DNA of 29,767 nucleotides from Deltaproteobacteria bacterium (lineage in GTDB: Bacteria > UBA10199 > DSSB01): the NCBI GenBank assembly GCA_024233625.1, contig JACKPJ010000010.1, forward strand, positions 1 through 29,767, written 5' to 3'. How positions within the stretch are numbered: position 1 is the first letter of the stretch; each line of letters begins with the position of its first letter. Both the position numbers and the translations under genes were made by a program. Positions 24,775 through 29,767 of the stretch are shown here, piece after piece. Below the pieces are notes generated by a model, which searched no databases, had not been told where the DNA came from, and saw only the letters and a program-made list of their open reading frames with translations.

Positions 24775-26370
24775 ATGAAAAAAATCTTTTTATTTAATAT
24801 TATCTTATATTTTTTTTGCATTTCTGAACTGTTTGCAGCTCAAGTACAAGTTGCAAGATTTCAGTACAATGGTCCACAAGATAAAGAGTATTTAGTTTCT
24901 GCAGCACAAGATGCGATTGTTGCTTCATTAAATCAATCAGGTCACCAGGCTCAAAGAGATTCCAAAAGCTACGATCCAGATTCGTATAAACAAAAAAATA
25001 TTCAAAAAAATATTATAATAGGCCGTATTAATGTTGTCGGTCAGCAAGCTCGTGTCTTAATTATAAGAGTTAATACAGATGCAAATTATAGAGAGAAGTA
25101 TATTCAGGTCGATAATCTTGATCATTTTCTTCCACAGATAGAAAGTTATGCCCTCAATTATCTCGCTAGAGAGATGAACATTGTTGAAAATTCAAAGACT
25201 ATAGAAGTTAAGCCTGATAATCAGGGTATAGCTACACAAGAGAAAGTTCAGTCGGATACATCGAAAGAATCTTCACCTGTTGTAAAAGAAGACATTAAGT
25301 TGCAAGATAGTACTCATTTTAAAAAAGAGCCAAGAAAAGAAGAAAATAGTATTTCGCAGCATGAGCCAGTCTCAAACGAATATCAAATTTTGTCACAGCG
25401 CTTACCTTATGAAATCCGGAGTATTGCTTACGGAGATCTCGATCAAGATGGTATTAAAGAGCTTTGTGTAACTTCACAAAATACCCTCTATATTTATCAT
25501 TTGAATGGAGCACAACTCGAAAAGCTTACTGAATATCAGGGAAAAAGCACTGATTATTTTGTTAAAGTAGATATACTACCTGAATATCAGGGTCAAAGGG
25601 CGAAAATTGCTTTAACAAATCTTAAATCCAATTATGCATCGAGTAAATTATTTGAATATCAAGCTAATACATTAGATCTCGTTGTAGACAAAATTCCTTT
25701 TCAATTACGAGTCTTAGTTGAAGGGCAAAAGGCATTGCTTTTAGGTGCATCTTACAACGGGAAACAGGAGCAGATGCAAAGTGTTTATACTTTGTTAATT
25801 GAGGGAGATAAAGTCAGGGTTGGTGAAAAGATGAAACTGCCTAAAGTTTCTAGCCTGTATGCTTTTCAGAAATTTCATAATGATAATTCTCTGTTAACGA
25901 TCAGTCATTCCGGTAAACTCGATTATTATCGAGAGCAGTCGGGGGAAAATAAAAAAATATGGTCTAGTCAAGATAGCTATGGCTCTCATGGTAATTACAT
26001 TCCCATTTCCGTTAAAAACGTGTTTAATGAAGTTATTGCAAGCTATTATAGCATTCCTGTAGAGATAGAGAGTATTGGAGAAAATACAGGTCACGAAGTC
26101 TTATTGGTGCGTTCAGAATCCATGGTAAAAAAGGTTGTTGGCAAGGTTCCTTTCATTGCTGATAGTCAATTAGTGAAGCTAAAATGGGATGAAATGGGTT
26201 TTTCTGAAGAATGGATGAGTAAAAAGGTTGACGGAAGTATCCAAGATTTTTTAGTGGATAGAAGTTCATTTCAATCAAAGGTTATTATTGCAGTGCGTTT
26301 AAGGCAGGGTGGGGTCTTTGGTAGTATGAGCAAAAATGAATCAATTATACTAGCATATGATCTTCCTTAA
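24775..26370 (+). CDS. Exported FG-GAP/VCBS-like protein, function unknown
   Basis: The 531-residue protein has a signal peptide (MKKIFLFNIILYFFC, cleavage near LFA-AQ at about 21). Residues 23-135 form an alpha/beta domain resembling TolB-N/FlgO-like segments of exported deltaproteobacterial proteins. A Lys/Ser/Glu-rich linker (about 138-200) follows, then a beta-rich half (about 205-531). There, AYGDLDQDGIKEL (218-230) followed by a short strand is an FG-GAP/VCBS-type calcium loop (Asp221, Asp223, Asp225). Only one such loop is obvious, so a full propeller is not certain. It is probably periplasmic or on the outer surface. TTGAGGTATTTCA immediately before the ATG recurs in the leader of the PEGA gene. 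No specific function can be named. Confidence 0.65.
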   Translation: MKKIFLFNIILYFFCISELFAAQVQVARFQYNGPQDKEYLVSAAQDAIVASLNQSGHQAQRDSKSYDPDSYKQKNIQKNIIIGRINVVGQQARVLIIRVNTDANYREKYIQVDNLDHFLPQIESYALNYLAREMNIVENSKTIEVKPDNQGIATQEKVQSDTSKESSPVVKEDIKLQDSTHFKKEPRKEENSISQHEPVSNEYQILSQRLPYEIRSIAYGDLDQDGIKELCVTSQNTLYIYHLNGAQLEKLTEYQGKSTDYFVKVDILPEYQGQRAKIALTNLKSNYASSKLFEYQANTLDLVVDKIPFQLRVLVEGQKALLLGASYNGKQEQMQSVYTLLIEGDKVRVGEKMKLPKVSSLYAFQKFHNDNSLLTISHSGKLDYYREQSGENKKIWSSQDSYGSHGNYIPISVKNVFNEVIASYYSIPVEIESIGENTGHEVLLVRSESMVKKVVGKVPFIADSQLVKLKWDEMGFSEEWMSKKVDGSIQDFLVDRSSFQSKVIIAVRLRQGGVFGSMSKNESIILAYDLP

Positions 26371-26491
26371 ATATTTTATATTTTTTGCTGGTAAAGAATA
26401 TATTTTAAAACTAGTTACTAGCTCGTTTTCTTTTTAATAAATCCTTGTGAAAAGGTCTAGAATATGAGCTGGTGAGGTGAATGGATTATTT

Positions 26492-26565
26492 GGCGGTGTA
26501 GCTCAGGTGGTTAGAGCAGACGGTTCATATCCGTCGTGTCCGGGGTTCGACTCCCTGCACCGCCA
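26492..26565 (+). tRNA. tRNA-Met (anticodon CAT), elongator type
   Basis: A full cloverleaf can be drawn: acceptor GGCGGTG (26492-26498) with CACCGCC (26558-26564) and discriminator A; D arm GCTC/GAGC; anticodon stem GACGG/CCGTC (26519-26523, 26531-26535) with loop TTCATAT and anticodon CAT at 26526-26528; variable loop of 5; T arm CGGGG/CCCTG with TTCGACT. The paired G1-C72 and the lack of three G-C pairs in the anticodon stem argue against initiator tRNA. A lysidine-modified tRNA-Ile2 also has CAT, but the body resembles elongator Met. CCA is not encoded after A73. Confidence 0.92.
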
Positions 26566-26570
26566 TTTCA

Positions 26571-26607
26571 AAAAACCGTATCTTTCATCGAGGATACGGT
26601 TTTTCTT
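26571..26607 (+). terminator. Rho-independent terminator after tRNA-Met, abutting der
   Basis: ACCGTATC (26575-26582) and GATACGGT (26593-26600) form a perfect 8-bp stem with a 10-base loop, extended by four A-T pairs (26571-26574 with 26601-26604) and ending in a T-rich tract (TTTTCTTT). The der ATG begins at 26613, only six bases after the tract. Confidence 0.9.
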
Positions 26608-26612
26608 TATTT

Positions 26613-27947
26613 ATGAATAGGAACTTCGCAAAAGTTGCTTTGGTAGGTCGTCCCAACGTTGGGAAGTCGACTTTGTTTAACCGTTTGGTAGGTCGTCGAC
26701 AAGCTATTGTCGAAGATATTCCCGGTGTGACCCGCGATCGTCAGTATGGGCTTTGTGAATGGGAAGGGAACTCCTTTAACTTAATCGATACAGGCGGCTT
26801 AATTCCGGGTGTTGAGGAAAATGACATTGCTCGTCAAATCGGTGAGCAGGTTCAGGCAGCTTTAGAAGAAAGTGACTGTGTAATTTTTTTGGTCGATGGG
26901 AGAGTCGGTTGCACTCCAGCAGATGAAGAGATTGCGCGATTTCTGAGAAAACAAAAAATACCTATTGTCGTTGCAGTCAACAAAATTGATCAGATTCAGC
27001 AATTAAATTACATTCATGATTTTAGTCGTTTGGGAATTCAGCATATTATTGGGCTTTCTGCTGAGACAAGTCTTGGGGTGTCGGACTTACTTGGTTGGAT
27101 AAATACTAAAATAAAACTTGTCGCTTCAAAGGATTTATTAAAAGCCGATTTGAAAATCGCGATTATGGGACAGCCTAATGTGGGAAAGTCGACTTTGTTG
27201 AATGCATTATTAGGTGAGTCAAGAGCCGTTGTGCATCCCACTGCAGGAACTACTTTGGATCCTTTAAGCACCTATATTGAGGAAGAAGATCAAGTTTGGG
27301 AGTTTGTGGATACAGCAGGCATTCGTCGTAAAACAAAGGCAAGTGAAAAAATTGAGAAAGTCAGTGTGATTAAGTCGCTGCAGGTCATGGCACAAGTCGA
27401 TTTGGTTTTGCTAATGGTTGATGCAAGTCAAGGAATGCATGTTCAAGATGCACGAATCCTCAATTATGCTGAGGAAAAAGCCCGTGGACTCATTATTATT
27501 TTTAATAAGTGGGACTTGGTAGAAAAAGGCACTAGTATAGAAAGCATTCGGCAGGAAGTTTATGAGCGGTTCCCTAAACAGCGTAATATTCCCTTAATTA
27601 CTTTGTCTGCAAAAAATAAAAATGGATTTGCTCGGCTCAAGTCGATGATAAAAACAGTTGCTACAAATTTCCATCGGCGTATTTCAACAGGAGAACTCAA
27701 TCGAGTTTTTCAAGAAGCCATTCGAATGCATCCTCATCCTAGTCAATCAGGTAAACACATTAATTTATCTTACATTACTCAGGTTCATGAAGCCCCACCA
27801 CGTTTTTTAATTTTCTGTAATTTTCCTGATAAAATTCAAAGTTCCTACATGCGTTACTTAGAGCGTATTATTTATGAAAACTTTGAGTTTACTGGTGTTC
27901 CACTGCAGTGGAGTTTTAAAAAGAAAAGCTCAAGAGAGTTCCATTAA
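26613..27947 (+). CDS. der: Ribosome-associated GTPase Der (EngA)
   Basis: Der has two tandem GTPase domains and a KH-like C-terminus and is needed for 50S assembly. The 444-residue protein shows G1 GRPNVGKS (12-19), GVTRD, DTGG and NKID in domain 1. Domain 2 has GQPNVGKS (186-193), DTAG and NKWD; the KH-like domain covers about 355-440. In domain 2 the normally near-invariant TTRD reads TTLD (Leu215), listed as a finding. No Shine-Dalgarno precedes ATG 26613 and no later start keeps the first P-loop, so initiation directly after the terminator hairpin is required. Confidence 0.95.
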   Translation: MNRNFAKVALVGRPNVGKSTLFNRLVGRRQAIVEDIPGVTRDRQYGLCEWEGNSFNLIDTGGLIPGVEENDIARQIGEQVQAALEESDCVIFLVDGRVGCTPADEEIARFLRKQKIPIVVAVNKIDQIQQLNYIHDFSRLGIQHIIGLSAETSLGVSDLLGWINTKIKLVASKDLLKADLKIAIMGQPNVGKSTLLNALLGESRAVVHPTAGTTLDPLSTYIEEEDQVWEFVDTAGIRRKTKASEKIEKVSVIKSLQVMAQVDLVLLMVDASQGMHVQDARILNYAEEKARGLIIIFNKWDLVEKGTSIESIRQEVYERFPKQRNIPLITLSAKNKNGFARLKSMIKTVATNFHRRISTGELNRVFQEAIRMHPHPSQSGKHINLSYITQVHEAPPRFLIFCNFPDKIQSSYMRYLERIIYENFEFTGVPLQWSFKKKSSREFH

Positions 27948-28008
27948 AAAAAATTCTAATTTCTGATCAGGCTCTTTTATTAGCTCATAATTGGGATAAA
28001 ATATAAAT

Positions 28009-28428
28009 ATGGGACAGGAAGATAAAAATTTTGAAACAGATAAGCATTTAGAAGCGGGTGTTTGGGGACCTTCTCGAGAAGAGTTGATGACTCAAGCTTC
28101 AACTATTTTGATGGAATTGATGATTGCTCGAGAAAAAGTGATTCCCAAAAAGGAAGTAGAATGGACAGTTGATGCAAGTAATCCTGAAGATTTAATCAAT
28201 GGTCAGTTAAAGGAAGTCATTGATCGTTTTGAAAAAGAGAATATGGTTTTTTCTGACTTTCATATTCGATTAAGGGGTTTAGATACGATTAAATGTTTAG
28301 CTCATGGAGAACCTTGGGATCCCAAACGTCATGGAACGAAGAGAGTATTTTCGCGAGCACATTGTGATCAGTTATTGCATCCTATAGGAAGCCATCAGTG
28401 GATGGCTAACCTTAGTTTTGATGTTTGA
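28009..28428 (+). CDS. Archease-like protein (divergent)
   Basis: The 139-residue protein resembles archease (MTH1598-like), the cofactor that lets the RNA ligase RtcB turn over and use GTP. Matching parts are a His-rich opening HLEAGVWG (13-20) where archease has HTADxG, SREELMTQAS (22-31), a central DLINGQLKEVI (61-71) where archease has a LL-x-WL-x-EL block, CLAHGEPWDPKRHG (96-109) close to the archease GEP-D-x-x-RH segment, KRVFSRAH for the KAVTYH strand, and a terminal FDV with Asp138. The first metal-site Asp seems to be Glu15. No rtcB is in the window. The assignment rests on motif order. It begins 61 bases after der, with only GGATAA as a weak ribosome site. Confidence 0.55.
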   Translation: MGQEDKNFETDKHLEAGVWGPSREELMTQASTILMELMIAREKVIPKKEVEWTVDASNPEDLINGQLKEVIDRFEKENMVFSDFHIRLRGLDTIKCLAHGEPWDPKRHGTKRVFSRAHCDQLLHPIGSHQWMANLSFDV

Positions 28429-28830
28429 GGATGTTGCTAAAGCTTCTAATCGTGCTGTTAAAAAATTCTGTATTTAGTACTTCTAAATGCTAAAGAGGGC
28501 ATCAAATGTATATAAAATGCCGCAGTGAGTTATTTTTTCTTAAATACTAACCTTGACAATTATCAAATTTTATTGCTAGCGATTTAATCCAATCAAAAAG
28601 CGGACTTCATAAAAAGTGGTTACAAAAATATTTTTTTCTTTTGAAAAAAAATGAGAAATGAGTTCTAATTAATTATTACAAATTTCTCAGTTAAAAAAGT
28701 AGTCAAAATGCTTTTTTGTTAAAAACCTAAATTTCTTACTATTGAGAAATCTAGGAAAGATAGAAGATGGTAGGTCGTCCGTCTATTCATCTCTCATCGA
28801 AAAAATTAGCAGCCTATAGGAGGTTCTCAC
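28429..28830. other. A+T-rich spacer upstream of the M23 gene
   Basis: These 402 bases contain no credible ORF. A perfect TTGACA (28553-28558) is followed after 18 bases by TAGCGA (28577-28582), a possible promoter with a weak -10, giving a leader of roughly 240 bases before the TTG start. Several A- and T-runs are present but no clear hairpin terminator for the archease-like gene. Confidence 0.45.
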
Positions 28831-29406
28831 TTGAAAAAGTATATTTCATTTCTTTTCTTAAGTTTTTTAATTTTCACCTGGGCACCTCAATCTCATGCAA
28901 ATATAAATAATAACAAATCAAATGAAGATTATGAAGGACCAGAAATCGAAGTCGACTTAGATTATTTTAGTGAAACCGAATTTTTTATGATGGATATGGA
29001 TTATGCATTAAATTCAGGATCAGGATATATTCCACAGGGCATACCTTGCGAAGGTGTGATAACCAGCCATTTTGGATGGAGAAAAATTTCTCGGAGGAGG
29101 GCTAGAATGCACTTAGGTACGGATATTGCTGGTCCTGTGGGGACAGTTATTTATGCACCAGCAGCAGGAAAAGTAAGCTTTTCAGGAACTAAAGGGGGAT
29201 ATGGAAATACAGTTGTTTTAGATCATGGAAATGATTTGAGTACTTTATATGGACATAACTCAGAGCTTTTAGTCAAGGAAGGACAATGGGTTGAAAAAGG
29301 CCAAGCAATTTCTAAAATGGGTAGCACAGGAAGAAGCACAGGTCCCCATTTACATTATGAAGTAAGAATCTCGGGAAAACCTGTTAATCCTCGAAAATTC
29401 TTTTAG
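28831..29406 (+). CDS. Exported M23 (LytM) family metalloendopeptidase
   Basis: The start is TTG 28831, supported by TAGGAGGT (28817-28824) at an ideal distance and an immediately following signal peptide (KKYISFLFLSFLIF, cleavage near SHA-N at about 23). After a short acidic linker, residues 72-191 form an M23 domain: FGWR (81-84), zinc ligands His94 and Asp98 in HLGTDIAGP, YGNTVVLDHG, LYGHNS, and HLHYE with His173 and His175. All catalytic and zinc residues are present, so it is probably an active peptidoglycan cross-link peptidase in the periplasm rather than an EnvC-like regulator. At 191 residues it is a minimal version with no LysM, SH3 or coiled-coil domain. Confidence 0.93.
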   Translation: MKKYISFLFLSFLIFTWAPQSHANINNNKSNEDYEGPEIEVDLDYFSETEFFMMDMDYALNSGSGYIPQGIPCEGVITSHFGWRKISRRRARMHLGTDIAGPVGTVIYAPAAGKVSFSGTKGGYGNTVVLDHGNDLSTLYGHNSELLVKEGQWVEKGQAISKMGSTGRSTGPHLHYEVRISGKPVNPRKFF

Positions 29407-29434
29407 ATTTTAGATAAATCATCTAAAATCTAAA
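29402..29434. repeat. Perfect 14-bp inverted repeat at the M23 stop codon
   Basis: Bases 29402-29415 (TTTAGATTTTAGAT) are exactly complementary to 29421-29434, with a 5-base loop AAATC. The left arm includes the TAG stop (29404-29406). The stem is A+T-rich and no T-run follows on the plus strand. It lies between the convergent M23 and acidic-protein genes and may be a bidirectional terminator or an mRNA 3'-end stabiliser. Confidence 0.65.
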
Positions 29435-29485
29435 GAGAAGCCAAAGGTAATTAAAAAAAATAATGATATGAACTATTAAGGCTTT

Positions 29486-29695
29486 TTAAGCCGAGACAAG
29501 TTCGTCTTCTTGTTCTTCAATTTCGTCTTCTTCGAACTCATTTATTTCAAATTCTATATATTCAACATTATTTTCGAAATCTGGAAGCTCAGCTAAAAAC
29601 TTTTGGTATTCTTTTTGGTTAATCAAGCCATTGCTTAAAGCAAATTCTAGGGTTCTGAGATCAAATTTTTCGCCTAATAACATATATTCTTTCAT
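29486..29695 (-). CDS. Small acidic hypothetical protein
   Basis: The 69-residue protein starts at ATG 29695-29693 with AAAGGA about 6 bases upstream on the minus strand. Residues 1-40 form a predicted helical region resembling short SHOCT-like or recruitment motifs (LRTLEFALSNGLINQKEYQKFL: a helix, a Gly-Leu-Ile turn, then Glu-Tyr). Residues 41-67 are extremely acidic (many Glu/Asp). The SHOCT-like pattern (leucine-rich helix, GxI, two residues, EF/EY) is suggestive only. No signal peptide or membrane helix is seen. It may bind a basic partner; no function is assigned. Confidence 0.65.
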   Translation of the reverse strand: MKEYMLLGEKFDLRTLEFALSNGLINQKEYQKFLAELPDFENNVEYIEFEINEFEEDEIEEQEDELVSA

Positions 29696-29767
29696 ATTTG
29701 TCCTTTTACTTTCTTTTTGTTATCAAAGATAAATTATTTAGATATTACAATATAGTATTTAAGTTTT

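Noticed and set aside
26492..26565. Initiator tRNA-fMet
   Set aside because: Position 1-72 is a G-C pair and the anticodon stem lacks the three consecutive G-C pairs typical of initiators.
29480..29492. GGCTT-TTT-AAGCC hairpin at the end of the acidic-protein gene as terminator
   Set aside because: The stem is only 5 bp and no T-run follows on the minus strand.
1..29767. CRISPR arrays, transposons, prophage or plasmid origin
   Set aside because: No regularly spaced repeats, transposase, integrase or replication genes were found; gene content is chromosomal housekeeping and envelope functions.

Overview
The window is A+T-rich chromosomal DNA from a Gram-negative bacterium with an outer membrane: it encodes apolipoprotein N-acyltransferase, a Wzi-type outer-membrane barrel and several exported proteins. 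The gene content (PgpH-YbeY-Lnt-RF2 run, PEGA protein, bacterial inositol-phosphate synthase, MFS-acyltransferase fusion, FG-GAP-like exported protein) fits a lineage of the former Deltaproteobacteria or Bdellovibrionota, or an uncultured relative. That placement is inference; no rRNA or full phylogenetic marker set is present. I see no transposase, integrase, phage module, CRISPR array or rRNA.

Layout. 1-3882 (+): 3' part of acetyl-CoA synthetase, a YyaL/DUF255 thioredoxin-like protein and TrmL. 3879-5421 (-): a small FHA-like protein and a signal-less SLT lytic transglycosylase. 5712-11619 (+): YjbQ, then a compact conserved run of pgpH, ybeY, lnt and prfB, the last needing a +1 programmed frameshift that splits it into two reading frames. 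11620-17009 (+): an accessory envelope block with a long leader holding a 23-codon ORF, an exported PEGA/TPR-like protein, a ChaN-like protein with a large unknown C-terminal half, and a Wzi-family barrel. 17013-20376: myo-inositol-1-phosphate synthase (-), divergent from a flippase-acyltransferase fusion (+). 20518-22989 (+): mtnP, a truncated RodZ-like HTH membrane protein and recO overlap one another; a divergent, tailed L28 candidate follows. 23008-24264 (-): rmuC. 24775-29406 (+): an exported FG-GAP-like protein, tRNA-Met(CAT), a strong terminator abutting der, an archease-like gene and an M23 endopeptidase. 29486-29695 (-): a 69-residue acidic protein.

Themes. Many genes serve the envelope: c-di-AMP turnover (PgpH), lipoprotein maturation (Lnt), phospholipid recycling (fusion protein), inositol head-group supply (INO1), murein cutting (SLT, M23), capsule/outer-membrane export (Wzi) and possibly shape (RodZ-like). 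A second group serves translation and RNA (TrmL, YbeY, RF2, L28, tRNA-Met, Der, archease-like). The best candidates for something undescribed are the PEGA/ChaN-like/Wzi block, the archease-like protein with an altered acidic motif, the RodZ-like stub between mtnP and recO, the terminator touching the der start codon, and several perfect inverted repeats in spacers between divergent genes. I did not find convincing evidence for a wholly new system.
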